64,000 bases of DNA from the NCBI GenBank assembly GCA_008694505.1, contig VZDJ01007747.1:37075978-37139977 (forward strand), read 5' to 3'. The stretch's first letter is position 1. The number at the start of each line of letters is the position of its first letter. Below, piece after piece: positions 26,626-39,000 of this stretch. The position numbers and the translations under genes were made by a program. The DNA comes from Cyanoderma ruficeps. Taxonomy: Eukaryota > Chordata > Aves > Passeriformes > Timaliidae. Under the pieces are notes generated by a model. The model had not been told where the DNA came from and searched no databases. It saw only the letters and a program-made list of their open reading frames with translations.

Positions 26626-29600
26626 GTAATGTGCGCGCGTTCGGATTCACAGCCCCGGTCACTCGCGGTAGTTACCCCGGGCGGAAAAGATATCCCGCCT
26701 CTCCAGCACCCTTTCCTGCCTGCCCCCGCCGCATGGCGAGCGCTCCTGCCTCTAGTTTCAGACGCGGCTTACAGTGCCAGGAACGGCGGCTTGGGCATTT
26801 GTAGCCTTCTCTATTTAAACGCTAATCGGGCGCTCCGGGTAATCGCACTTCCCTGAACTCCCTTCGGGCGGGAGTCACAGCTTTGTTGGGGGCGATAGTC
26901 CCGAGGCTCGGCGGGGCTGGGGCTATCCACCTTCCCTTCGGGCTGCCCTCCTCCTCCCGAGGGGATTGCCTTCCTCTCCCTCGGGGCTGCCCTCCTCCCG
27001 GGGGCTGTCCATCCCCCGGGCCGGGCTGCCCTCCTCTCCTCGGGGACTGCCTTCCTCTCCCCTTTCCCTTCCCGGGCGCAGGGGCTTTGTGGCGTGGAGA
27101 GAGCTCTCCCCTCTCCCTTGGGCTCACGTCTCACCTCCTCCCTTCTTGCCTTAACACCCTCACTGCTCTTTTCCCTCCGTAGTGTGAAGCAGCGCTGTCT
27201 GAACGAGCAGAAAAGGAGGCGGCAGCGGGCTACCAAGAAAATCAGTATTTTTATAGGGTCGTTCGTGATCTGTTTTGGTCCTTACATTATCACCAGGTTA
27301 GTATCCCCTGTGGGGTGGGGGACTTTGTGGGATCAGGATGTCCTGTGATGCACAGGTGCCCGGGGGTCCTACAGCTGATTTTGGGGGACCAGAGCCAAAC
27401 GGACCCCTGGGACCGGTCTTGAGGGGCAGAGCACACATCGCACAAAAACACACCCTGACACGCCGCTCCTGTCCACACACCCAGTCCTAGGGGACAGCCC
27501 CGGCAGGACCTGGCTCTCCTTCCCGCATCGCAGCCAGGTCTGGGTACCTCTGCCAAAAGCAAGTGGCTTTTAGGACAAGTACCGGGAAATAATTACATGC
27601 CATTGGGAGATAAAAGCAATTTAAAAGACTTGCAACTCTTCCTTATTAGCACAACCCTAGCAATAGAGAGGAAAACAGACAGACTTTCCTGATTAGCTTG
27701 GGTTTTTTGGGTTTTTTTAGGCATAAGGCCAAGCTTGCTGCTTGGAAGCTGAGTTGATATAATTTAAATTTGTCCAGGCTGATAATTTGTCAGATAGGAT
27801 TTCAGTCTGAAAACATTAATGCCTGTAAATATATTGCTAATGGTGCAGCACAGACTTATGAAGAGGTGTAAAAGTTGTCTCCCAGGAAAAGCAGTAGTTG
27901 GAATTCTTAAATGTATAGGAAACACCATGTTCCTCAACTGGACAGAATTATAGGCATCCATCCTGGTGGTTTGCACCTTTTGAAGTGTCCATGAATCATT
28001 GTTATCCACTAGTGTAGTCTTCATACAATAGATAATTATTATTATTTTTAAATCTTGTATAAACCAGTGAGCTGAAAGTCAGTGTAACTACACTGAATTG
28101 CAGCATCCCAGCATTTAGCATTTCATCTCTAAACTGAAATGGGCCACATCTTTCACAAGTGATTTTTAAAAATATTTCCCGCTTTCAGTGTGTTCAAGAC
28201 AGCCTTGAAGAGTGCTGACTTGTGTTGAGGGAGGTGCACTGGTGCGCATAACCCCCTGGTGAGAGCTTCTTCAAGGTGGTTACCCAGCTGCCAGCGTCTG
28301 CAGCCACAGCAGCTCACAGAAACTGGCCAGCTTTAGTGCTCTGATCTCACACAGTCACACACACACAGGCCATTTATGGTCAGTGCCACTGCCCTTTTCT
28401 GAGAGCAGTAAGGGAGAGGTTAAGGCCAGTGCACTAAACAGACAATATTCTTAAAACTTTTTAAGTGACATTTATTTCAGTTCCCATTTACATGTTGAAA
28501 GGGATTTCTTCCTGATTGCCTAGATAACTACTTTTTTTTTCTCCAGTTGAAAGGGTTATTACAAATATTAACATTACATCACATAGTTAAAAGGTTAATT
28601 TATCATTGTTCAGTACATCTTGAGTCATGTTCTATTCACTTTTGCCATAATCAGGATGTAATTATGTTGAGCAAAGTGGATTTTGCCATCTTCTTTCCAT
28701 CTGAACATTATCAAGCTCAGCAAATTCCAAACGTGGCCACATTTTTAGGGTGGAGGTATTTCTCATAAACTTCTAAGATAAAAGTTACTTCCTTCTTCAG
28801 ACCTTGCATTTGGCAAATGTGAGATGGTGCATTTTCTATGTGTGACAAACTGGTACCTACTGAATCACTGTAGAGAAGGCTGAGGGCTGGTTTATGAAAA
28901 TGTGTGTCAAGGTAGAGCTTCTGTCTGTCACAGGGACTGAGATGGTTCAGTGACAGCAGAATGGGAAGTATTTGAGGAGGGCATCAAAAGGCTCCTTGTC
29001 TCAAAGACAAGACAGTGCCAAGACAGCACTTCATGAAAGGTGGTGATGGAGGCGAGATTGGAGGACTTGCTGCTGTGCCTGCTTCCCCGTTCTTCCCTCA
29101 TTCTGGTTTTTAGGGAGGTGGCACTGAAGCAGTCTCTGGGGAGGCGATGTAAAAGCCATCCTCCCTGTTGTCTTCTCTTGGCCTGGTGACTCAGTTTGCA
29201 TTGTGAGCCCAGTATTTGCTCCTCACTTCAGAAATTTGAATGAGATTAGGCTCATTAGCAATATATTCATCTGTTCACTAAGAGACGACAGATGAATTTA
29301 ATCCCTTTTGTAACAGCACTGAAAACAAGAAAATCATACTGAGATGCACTCAGATGGGTATTTCTAAGTCTGACTTGTTTTGTCCAGACCCTTTATCTTA
29401 TTAAAATCTGTGTGATTTTTCTTCTGTTGGCTTCAGTGCAATTAAGTTTGGATCCATAATGCATTAATGGGAACATAGCAATACATCTCTTTTCAAGGCT
29501 GAAAGATATCTTACTCTTCTTATTTAGTGTCTTTATAAAAACATCAATTATATATTTCTTGTATTAGGATGATATGCAGGATGGGATAAACCTAAGCAAT

Positions 29601-31405
29601 TACATGGCAATTGTCATTTTTCGTACAATTATTTCTCATGTTTTGTATCTTCCTGTTCTACCTCTTTTGAATTCACTGGACCTTTTTCTGAGCAGCTTCA
29701 AACAGAAGTCATCTGTTTTTTAAATGCACTTGCCATAGGAATGATTTAACTTTTAGCCATAATAAATAAGAAAATTTCCTGTCATATGTAGCAATGTTCA
29801 GTCCAAATGATGGTAAGTCAGCTTTTCTATGAGGAGGGACTAGAACAGCTTCCAAAGTCAACACCCTGCAAGTCAGGAGCTCTGCATTTTGGAAAGAGGA
29901 CAGAAGGTTTTTCAAGCCTTGAGCAAGCTTCTGTTCTTACATCTTCAAACAGTGATACCTTACAGTATAAAAATGGGCTATTTTATCTCCCAGAACATTT
30001 TCTTTACTTCTGGGATGAATAGAGCAAAGTAGCATACTCTTGCTCCTGCAAAAGGTTTTACAGAAGATATACACAAAATAAAAATTCCTCACCCTGTTCT
30101 TTTCATCTTCCTGGAGGATTTGCCCCCTGCAGATGAGCCGGGTGAGACATTTGCTGGAACAGTCTGAAGGATTGCCCCCACTTCTGTGGAAAAATTGTTT
30201 AACTTAGTTGTGGTTTCTGCCCCCATGATTAATACATCCCTCTCAGCCGAGGTGCTGAGGCCACTAATCATCTGTGAAGCACAGAGCAGGAGACACAGGT
30301 CTGGATGTAGCTGATTGGTCATATAATGATGATAAAAGTGTTCTCTCCTTGTTTTCTTCGGCCAATCTAGAAGTCAGCTAAATGCACACAAAAACTTCCA
30401 TGGCTAAGTAGCTGTAGGTGTGCTGCTAAGCACGCTGTGGGATTGCAGGTGCCAGCCAGAGCTCCCTGAGGTACTGCCAGGCTGTTCTTCATACTACAAT
30501 GGCCTGACATGGATCTGCTTTGCATCCATGTTAATTCACCACAGCAGTGTAATGAAGGCTCACTGGTCTGTGTCTGTGTCTGAGGGGATGGATTCAGTGA
30601 CCTAGACCACATTTCTGGTGTCATTTGAGATGCTGCATTGTATCCAAGTCCTTTACCTGGGCTGGCAGATATGCCAGCAGGACCTAAAGCAGACCTTCCA
30701 GGAGCAGCAGCCTGATGCCAATGGGGTTATGTCCAAAGGTCTCAAGTGTCTCTAGAGAGCTCTACTCAGAAAACTGAGGTCAGTGAGTCTGGGTGCCCTG
30801 AGCCACATGTGTCTGTCTCAAGCTTGCTGTGGGAGAGATGTAGTCAATTTTGACCACTTATGAGCATGGCTCAGTAAATTCAGAAAGCAAGCAGTAAACT
30901 GCAGCACTCTTATCTCCTCTGCACAGAAGCATTACCACTGAAAACTTTCCATAGTAGGAATTGATTTTGTCTCCCAGTGGCCTTGCTAAGAAAGTTCTCT
31001 TTGCCCTTATTGAATGTGAGGAGTAAGTACACGGCCCTTCTCCTTCAGGGACTGTGTACTGTAAGAAAATAAATGTTACTTGAATGTTTCATGAAGCATG
31101 AATTGAGCACTGGGCTCAGTGTGAGTATAACGCTCAAGTGTTTCCGTTTCTCTTTAATGTTTAACAGGTTGATAGAGCTCATTCCTTTTGTTACCATAAA
31201 TTACTACTGGGGAATTATAAGCAAGTGCCTCACCTACAGTAAGGCTGCATCAGATCCGTTTGTTTACTCACTTCTGCGTCAACAGTACAAAAAAGTTCTG
31301 ATCAACATCGTCAACAGGATACTTAAGAGGGACCTGTATCCGTCATCGGGGTACAACAGTTCTCTCGACACTGAGAACGATTACTGCTTGCACAGAACAA
31401 ACTGA
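25958..31405 (+). CDS. GPR78: GPR78, orphan class A G-protein-coupled receptor (three coding exons, complete)
   Basis: Joining 25958-26625, 27183-27296 and 31168-31405 gives 1020 nt, or 339 residues plus stop; both introns are GT-AG and phase 2. The product is a seven-helix plasma-membrane receptor of the GPR26/GPR78 pair, whose ligand is not established. It starts directly in TM1 (about residues 5-31) with almost no N-terminal tail. Visible landmarks are Asn52 in TM2 where most class A receptors have Asp, Cys79 before TM3 and Cys156 in loop 2 for the usual disulfide, DKW (103-105) in place of DRY, a basic third loop (QKRRRQR, 232-238), FxxCFGP in TM6 and DPFVY (290-294) in place of NPxxY. 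The C-tail ends SLDTENDYCL, as recalled for human GPR78 and unlike GPR26. CPZ lies next downstream on the same strand, as at human 4p16.1. GPR26 is the only serious alternative. Confidence 0.92.
26626..27182 (+). other. GPR78 intron 1 with a degenerate C/T-rich repeat
   Basis: This 557-bp intron is GC-rich. From about 26930 to 27075 it repeats variants of gggctgccctcctcc and gggattgccttcctctccc roughly every 30-50 bp. The pattern is a degenerate minisatellite-like array on a polypyrimidine strand. Open frames on both strands here reflect composition, not genes. Confidence 0.7.
27183..27296 (+). CDS. GPR78: GPR78 coding exon 2 (loop 3 and TM6)
   Basis: This 114-nt exon lies between the acceptor ctccgtag and the donor gttagt. 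It completes Ser223 and encodes residues 224-260 plus two bases of Arg261. The product carries the basic EQKRRRQRATKK segment of the third intracellular loop and TM6 with FVICFGPY, in which Phe replaces the usual Trp of the CWxP switch. Phase 2 on both sides keeps the frame with exons 1 and 3. Confidence 0.91.
27297..31167 (+). other. GPR78 intron 2, no further feature seen
   Basis: The 3.9-kb intron runs from gttagt to tttaacag. Its first ~250 bp are still GC-rich and then it becomes AT-rich. I see no additional exon, RNA gene or recognisable repeat beyond simple A/T runs. Confidence 0.75.
31168..31405 (+). CDS. GPR78: GPR78 coding exon 3 (end of TM6 loop, TM7, C-tail and stop)
   Basis: The exon starts after the acceptor tttaacag at 31160-31167 and ends with TGA at 31403-31405. 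It encodes residues 262-339: ELIPFVTINYYWG (third outer loop), the TM7 segment CLTYSKAASDPFVYSLL, helix 8 (RQQYKKVL) and a short tail ending in HRTN. The open frame extends upstream into intron 2 as far as 31073, but the splice acceptor and the in-phase join to exon 2 set the true boundary. Confidence 0.92.
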
Positions 31406-31918
31406 CAACATGAAAGCATTCCCGTTCCAGGGAGACAGGTGTTTGCTGCTGCTGGAAAACTGCCTTTCTCCTCTCATGCTGACAGTGATGACAGTGTTTC
31501 CAGGGTGCGAAGGCTGCATTGATGTGACATATTTCCATCGTGGACTTTCCAGAAAAGGCTCCTCCCTGGTCTGCAGCCAAGCACAATTCCTGGCAAAGCC
31601 TTGTCCCCAGTGAACAGAGTTGGCTCATGGGGTTTTAGGAGAGCCTTTTGAGGCTTTAGAGGAGCTTAGACAGCTCTCAGTGTTTCATGCCTGAAAACTT
31701 GGTGTATCTTGGAGTGTTCCATCTCAAACACGACATTCCAGTGTCTTCTGGGAGCACAGGAGTCCCCACACTGGAAGGACAGGTTCAGAGTCCTCCGTGC
31801 TGCACCTGTAACTTGGCAGCCCAGGATCTGCTGTTAGTTTTGAAGACTAAAAATAGATCTTTTAATTGGTTGATTTATTGTATTGGTGCCTCAAGTGAGT
31901 CAGCACTTTGAATCTGAG

Positions 31919-31972
<54 letters not shown>

Positions 31973-33040
31973 TATTACTAGGCATCATGATTGTAACATA
32001 GCCTTTAGGAAGTGGTACATATATTTGATATGCCAGTATTCTATCAAGCATAACCAAAGTCCACATATCTGAGTTACTAATATTTAGCACTTCAGTGGTA
32101 TGTGATTACAACAATTGCAGCAACAGTAACAAAGACATGTATGGAATTTAGTTAAATAGCACTGTAGTTCCATCACTGAGCTAGTAGTCCTATTCAAGCA
32201 AGCTTTTTATTCTGAAAAAAAAAATCAGTAGAAGTAACAGATACCATTGTGTTTAAGATATATTACTTCAGAAGCTGTTTTCAAAGGAAAGGCTAAAATA
32301 TATTAATTCTTTTTAAGAGATATATAACGTGTAAAATATTTCATGCATTGGCTATATATGGTGGATTGTCATAATACTGTACAATCTTTTCTTTAATAAT
32401 GATCAATTAATCTGGTGATTTTAACTGACAACAAGAGATGTGAGAAATATTATAACAGACCTGCTGCCAAATGCCCAGAAATATAAAGCTGCTTTGTTAT
32501 TATATGTATTTTTCTCTTTTATTTCTTTTTAAATTAAAAAAGTTTTTTGGAAAAATGTGGGAATTATTTTTGGAACAATATTCCTTTGATTATGTAAGAC
32601 ATTTATTAAAATTTAAGAATTCTATGGCATTCAATAAACTACTATTTTCTAATTGAATACATAAGAGGAAAAGTAAAGCAATTCTAAAGTATATTTTAAG
32701 AAAAATAAAAAGAAAGATGACAGTAAAGTACTCTTATTTTTTATGTAACAATGCACTTGACCCTATAAAGCATTGAGAAGGCTATTTCTGGTCAAACTAA
32801 GCATATAAGCATGTGATTAGGCACAAATATAATTTTCTTTGAAGCTAACAGTTCTATTTCCATGATGAAAATTAAGTACACACTCAACTGTTTTGCAAAA
32901 TCAGTGTTGAGCTGTCAGCACATTGAGAGGGTTTTTCCCACCATCCACAGTGAGGAAGGAGAGTGTCTTGTTCAATCCCACTGAAGTCAAGGAAAGATGA
33001 TGCTGCCTAACAAATAAAGTGTTCTCTTACCTCCTGCTTT
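31406..33040 (+). other. Probable GPR78 3' untranslated region
   Basis: After the stop codon the sequence turns AT-rich, with many ATTTA-type stretches. Candidate AATAAA poly(A) signals lie at 32633-32638 and 33013-33018, the second followed by a T-rich tract; another occurs near 33587. The UTR end is therefore uncertain. No transcript evidence is available here. Confidence 0.45.
31919..31972. repeat. (ATT)n microsatellite, about 18 copies
   Basis: An uninterrupted trinucleotide array of about 54 bp starts some 510 bp after the GPR78 stop, inside the probable 3' UTR. It is likely polymorphic in length. Confidence 0.95.
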
Positions 33041-33060
33041 TAATCTCTGGGGCCTTGCTC

Positions 33061-33086
33061 TTTTTTTTTTTTTTTTTTTTTTTTTN
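33061..33086. repeat. Poly-T tract (25 T) ending in an N
   Basis: Pure T from 33061 to 33085, then N at 33086. It follows the second candidate GPR78 poly(A) signal by about 45 bp. The length is likely uncertain in the assembly. Confidence 0.95.
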
Positions 33087-36000
33087 AGTACCTTAGGCCT
33101 CTGTGCTTTGCATCTATAGTTCTGCCTGTGTTTAAATTGAATGTACTATGATGGTTTTGTCTTCTTAGTAAAGTATTTGTACTCTCTTCAATTTTGTGTA
33201 AATACAGTATTTCAGAAGAAAAAAAAAAGCTGTCTATGGAATCTTTTCAGTTTAACTGTCTTCCTGTCTCCCCATGCCTCCCCCTCTTCCACGCTGGTGG
33301 AAAAACCTGATGTTCCAGTCTTTCATTTCAGCTGCAACATAAGGACCCGATAACTCTGTGGGGAGTGGGAGGGATGCTAAATTTTCAGTAATTTTTTAGT
33401 CAGTTTTCTGCCAAAAAGTTTTAATAGCCTACAGTAGCTGTCCATGAATAAACATGAGCTTAATGATACCTACAGTTGTTAGCTTGCCCTTTGTTTCCTA
33501 AACAAAATGGTCCTCACTTTGGGAAAGGAATATCTTACATACAGTTAAGTGTATTAAATTGTCACCTTCAAGACATACAAATGAAATAAAGCATTATTAT
33601 TAGAGAAAATGGTAGAGGAGGAAAAAAACAATAAACCTTAAAGCTATTACAATAATAAACATCTAAAGCTAATAAGATATAAGCCACATTTTAAAGGTAT
33701 AAACCAGGACCTTATGTTAAAACCTCTGCTATTAGGTTAATTAATGATGCTTACATATGTCAGTTAAGGGTGTACAATTTACAATACCACTCGACCTCCC
33801 TAAGCATTGAATATTTCTGGAGGTGCTCAGGTCTAGATGGGAAAAGAAGAAATATTTGAGCCTGCACTAGGTGTTGCAGAGCATCTTTTTATATTTCATT
33901 TCCACATGTAATTAGGAAGCCAAGATCTACAGTGCTGCAGACCAGAAGCTGAGGAAGGGCAAGGAGAGCTGTAGTGCTCTCAGTCCTGATTCTCAGTGAA
34001 GTTTAACAACCTTGTTTAGCATTACCAAAAGGCATCTCCCCTTGCTCAGGTAAATTTTTCCTTTCTCTCTTCCTCTCACCACCCACTCCTCACCAGACAA
34101 GGTCTTGCTCTGCTTTTTTAACAAAGCAGGAAACATTCAGTGAGAGGTCTCACCGTCATTCCCTTGGCTTCCTGACATTGGCAGAACTTAGTAGGCTTGT
34201 GCTTCATTCACCATGCTATGGGTTATTCAGAGACAGGAGGAGATAGGGGGAAACCACACTCTGTCCCATTGTTCTGGAATTCTGCAGAAAATATCCAAGG
34301 ATTTAGTGCTACATATATCTGTCATGATGGGAACATTCACCAGAGGCTGTGGATTGTCTCTTACTGATATATTGACATTTCAGATAAAACAGGGGGTGCA
34401 CAGTCTTGGCAGCAGGGTTTAGTTTGGATCAGAAGATTTCCAACAAAGCTGAAGTGTGATATCCAAAATGGCCTCTTGCCATTGACACACTCTTGCCAAC
34501 TCAAAGGTAGTGCTCTAGGAAACTTCAGCTGGATTTCCTGCCCAAGGGCCTAGGGTGCCTTTGCTAAGAGACAAGAGACTGGCAAATACTCAGCAGGTGT
34601 GTCCTGAAGGTGGAAATGCCAGAGGGGTCAGCAGGAACTGCCTGAAACTGTGATTTCCTCAGCAGGAGGTGCCGTCACCCACCTGTGACCTGCTGAGGGG
34701 AAAGGACAGCAAGTTGTTAAAAGACTGCACGAGAAACGTGCTCAGAACAGTAGGGTCCCCAAAACGTTCCTGGGCTGCTCTTTTAAGCTCCTGGTTGCGA
34801 TTCAAATTCACAAAGTCCTCTCCTCTTCTCCAAATGTGTATTTTTTCTGCAGAGTCTGGAGCTGAGAACTGCACCTCCCCTGAATGACATCCTCCACCTA
34901 ATGGCAGTCAGGGTATAAACTCTGCAGCACAACAAACCTTTAATTAGTCCATGCAACTGAGGAGACATTAAATGTTAATTCTTAACACACATTCACCAAA
35001 ATATATCCAAGCTCGATGATTTGAATATTTTCAGGAGAGATCCAGGATGGCATTTTGAATCTCCCTTTTCAGAGGAAGAAATTGAGTCTGTGTGCCTCAT
35101 TTCATAGGTGAGTGCTCTGATATTCATTTATGAAAAAGAGGGTCCCCTCTTCAAAAAGAAAATAAAGCTTTTTTTTTTTTTCAGGTAAGCTCTGAGACTG
35201 ACAGACAGTTTCTGAGGCAGTAAGGTCAAAGTATTGCTTAGATTACAGATTCCCAAAAGGTTTAGGTATGATCTTAGTCCTAGCCTGCTAAATCCTGACA
35301 GGATGGATGTGTTTCACTACCAAACTTGTTTTCTTGGATGAGAACTTTAGTGGCTCTGAGCTTAGCTGGCAGCTGAGCATCGAGGACCTCAAATTCTGTA
35401 AATTTTCTCTCCACAAATTCCTCAGCCTAACTGAAGAGCAGGCATGTTATTCATCTGGGTAAATCAGCATCTAATAAACTCTGCAAATAATCTGTGCAGC
35501 TCAGTGATTACTGAATACATATTTACCTTGTCTTAATGTGAGTGATGCTGGTATTGAACTTAAATTTCAGAACTAATTGCAATGTTAGGCTTGTTACATG
35601 GTTAAGTATGATTACAGCTGGAGTCTATGACCTCGAAAGTAATTCCCAACTAAAATGGCTCTATGGTTTTAAGTGACAAACCAAGTTTTTTGATGCAAGT
35701 GCTTGGATAGGGCCAGAGACTAATCATGCTCTTTACAACTGTGGGTAAAAATCTGAGCTCTTTGATAAATTTAGCAGCATTGAGCCTCATTGGAAAAAAA
35801 CCCCAACCTATAACAAGATATTCAAGCTCCTCTATGTGAAATGCTTAAAAAGAAAAAATCAAACACAAAACACAAACTGAAGAGAACCATCTAGTGTGAG
35901 TGGGAAGGTTCGACTACATCACCTAGGGGGCATATTTTCTGTTGTATTTGAGGTGCGTTAGTTTTTCCCCCAAAACAATTACGTGCACTTGTGCACATGC

Positions 36001-39000
36001 AATGAACAAGCAACTGTGTGTCTCAAAAGCACATAGCATATTTCAGTATTGTGAAGAGCAAATGCCTTGTTCAGTCTGGTTCAGGAGGACACCTGGTTTG
36101 TGGGAGGTGTTAATTACACAAGTAAATTAGAGGTTCTGCTCTTTATTTTTGGAAAGTAGTCCAATTAATATTTAATGGCTCAGCTGGAGACACAGCAGAG
36201 ATGACCTTAAGAAAGGTTGTAAATATATGAATATCTTTCAGCACCAGAAGCCTGGGGGAGCAAAATGTCACCTGGCACAATATATGCAGCCAGCTCCTTG
36301 TCTGAGCTGGAGCTGCTTTTCCCTGTGGCTTATGAGTGGGAAACAGGCCAAATGACTAGTCCCATTTCTGCGCATCCCTGATTCTTCTCCCTTTCACGTC
36401 AGATTTTCCTTGCCAGGACAGGAGGGTGCATGATGCAAACTTGGTGCTTCTGCTCTTTTCTGTAAGTGAGCAATGCATGAACCATGAGCTGCTCCCAGCC
36501 AGGCTTCTCATACATTCTCTATGCAAATGAAACATATTGCAAAGCAGGTATGTTAGATGTCATTGGGTCCATATGGTTTTAAAGGTAGTTTTAAGTGTTG
36601 AGAACTACAGATCATTCCAGTCACTTTTTGACTAGATGCCTTAAAATATTATAAACCATAAGTGAAGCACCTTCATTTCAGTGTCCAATCCATTATCACA
36701 AGAGTGCAAATTGTTGAGCAGTCCACTGTGGACAGTAAAGATGCCAAAAGAACCCCAAAACATCTCCTTTGGGATAGAACTGAGTTTTGCTGTGCATATT
36801 TCATCCATCTCATTGCATCCTGCTGTGTCATATACAGGTTTGTATCCAGAAAATTTGGAGCAAACTATCCAACATATCTTTACATTTCCAAGTTTCCTTT
36901 CCTTTACCAAATGGATTGAAATCTTCAAACGCTTTCCAAGAAAAATCCTCATGCCTAGCACTAGAGTAGTTTTACTTAACCCACTTTCCCAATTTCATTT
37001 CTTTTTCCAGCCAAGGCGTAGCACTCAAATTGTACTTCAATGAAGCTTGACCATAAGTGGCAGACTCATTACCACCTTCTTTTCACTTTTGTAATTCCTG
37101 TCCTGACATATCCAACCACTCTGTTCTCTTTGCTTGCAGCTGTCAACCCTGATGCACATTTTCAGAGTGTTTTCTGAAACCCAATAAATTGCTCAGTGCC
37201 CTGTCTCCATGGCATGGGACTGGAGATTGGGTCTGTGTGGTTTGTGTGTGTGCCTCCATGGAAATATTTTAACATGTTTTAGGTCTTATGTTTCATATTT
37301 GTCTTTTATCATGGAAAAACAAAGTGTTGATTGATGACATGTGACCTTTGTGGTACAAAAGGCTGCTGATCACTTCTTGCAGTTCTTAGCTCAGACTGGT
37401 TTTCAGCTTGAAATCTGGCTTTTCAGCTAACCAGACCTTTATTGTTATAATTGTTAATGAAGCCTGCTTTAGGCATTTAAAATATCTTTTGAGCTTCTCA
37501 CAGTAGTCTGAATACTTCATTATCCTTTTATTCTTAATACCTTGCTGGAAGCCAGATAACTATTCTCAGGACACCTGAGGCTCAGACAGATGAAAGACCA
37601 CACAGCCAGGAAAGGATCAAATTACATGAAATGTGGTTTAGAAGATACCCAGCAATGGAAGACAAATAAGGTCATCCTGAATCTGACTGTTGATCTTTTG
37701 CTCAAAGATTCTCAGGCATTTAAAAATGTCCTTCTCATGGTGGTTAAGCATACCTCAGAGTTGACAGCAGATCTGAATTTTTGGGAGAAAGATATTTAGG
37801 ATACAAGAATAGGATGCTCCTCCTCCTCTTCTCCTCAGGAGCTTGCTGTGCCAGCACCATGAAAAAAAAAGGAGTGGCAGACAGCCCTTACTCATAAAAC
37901 ACAACTGCATGTGTGGAAGTTACAGCTCCCTTTTGAGCTTTTCTAGATGGAACTTCAGTGTTCTTCTGTATGTGACAGCTCAGGCTGGGATCTCTCTTCT
38001 TGGAGAACACCACCTTGGCCAGGCTGAAATTTAGGCAGAAATTTGAGATGCTGTGTATGAGAGAGAGCAGACTCCATGTATAGGATGGTGAAGTTCAGTG
38101 GGCAGGGCATTTATCACAATGGAGGGATGCTGCTGCCTCTGCCTCTCTTCTGAGGTCTGCTTATATCCCAGCTGTGTATCACATCCCACTCATTTTGTTA
38201 GTAGGCAGAAAATAAGTTTCCTGACTCAGAAAATAAGTTCAGGGAAAGATCCTGATTTTACTTGAAGGTTTTCATCAGTAGACTCCAAGTCTAAATTTGC
38301 AGAAATCTTTTGAGAAGGTCGTGTAAGACCACCTCAGTTATGAAGTCTACTCACTGCTTGATTCACATTAAAGAAAAAAAAAAGTTTGATTCTTGTGTAC
38401 CCTAGAAAACCACCTTAACAGCACTGAATGGAAATGTATACTATGATGTAAGTTTTTCTAAAAGTGACAAAGAAGATGTCAAACAGACTGAACACTCAAT
38501 GGTGTGGCCATCGAGGAGCCTGCACTCCAGTGCTCTGACAGCCCCTTACACCTCTGAGCCCTTTTCTCCCTGAGCTTTCTCAAGCTGCTGTGCACACTCC
38601 TGCTGTCCTCTCTCTGATGGGGACCTGTGCCTTGCTGAGCATCTGCAGTCACTCCAGCCAAGCTAATGTGGCACTTGTGAATTCCTTTCTTTCAGACCCA
38701 GAGGAACACAGTGACTGTGGTTCTGAAAATCCATTCAAACCCAGGGTATGTTCCTTCCTTCTAAAACCACCTGTTTATTCTTCTTATTCATAAATTACCT
38801 CCTACTCAATTATTTTAATCTCTGGCCTTAGAGATGAACAGAGACATGAGCAGCATTTGCTCTTTGCATCTCTGCCAACCTGTCTTCCCTTATCTGCTGC
38901 TGGAAGCTCAGTCAATTCCCATGCTTCCTCCACCTTGGTCAGCTTATATAGTTTCTACCTGCCCTCTGGTTTCTTATGTCAGTTGAAAGACAGGCTATTC

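Larger units (their letters stand above)
25190..27190 (+). promoter_or_regulatory. GPR78: CpG island promoter of GPR78
   Basis: A roughly 2-kb stretch is very rich in G, C and CpG, in sharp contrast to the AT-rich flanks. It covers the upstream region, leader, exon 1, intron 1 and the edge of exon 2. No convincing TATA box is visible near 25.3-25.9 kb, which fits a dispersed-start CpG-island promoter. The exact transcription start cannot be read from the sequence. The pyrimidine-rich leader at about 25510-25850 is nearly devoid of A. Confidence 0.75.

Noticed and set aside
25958..31405. GPR26 instead of GPR78
   Set aside because: The two are close paralogues, but the C-terminal SLDTENDYCL motif and the adjacent CPZ gene fit GPR78.
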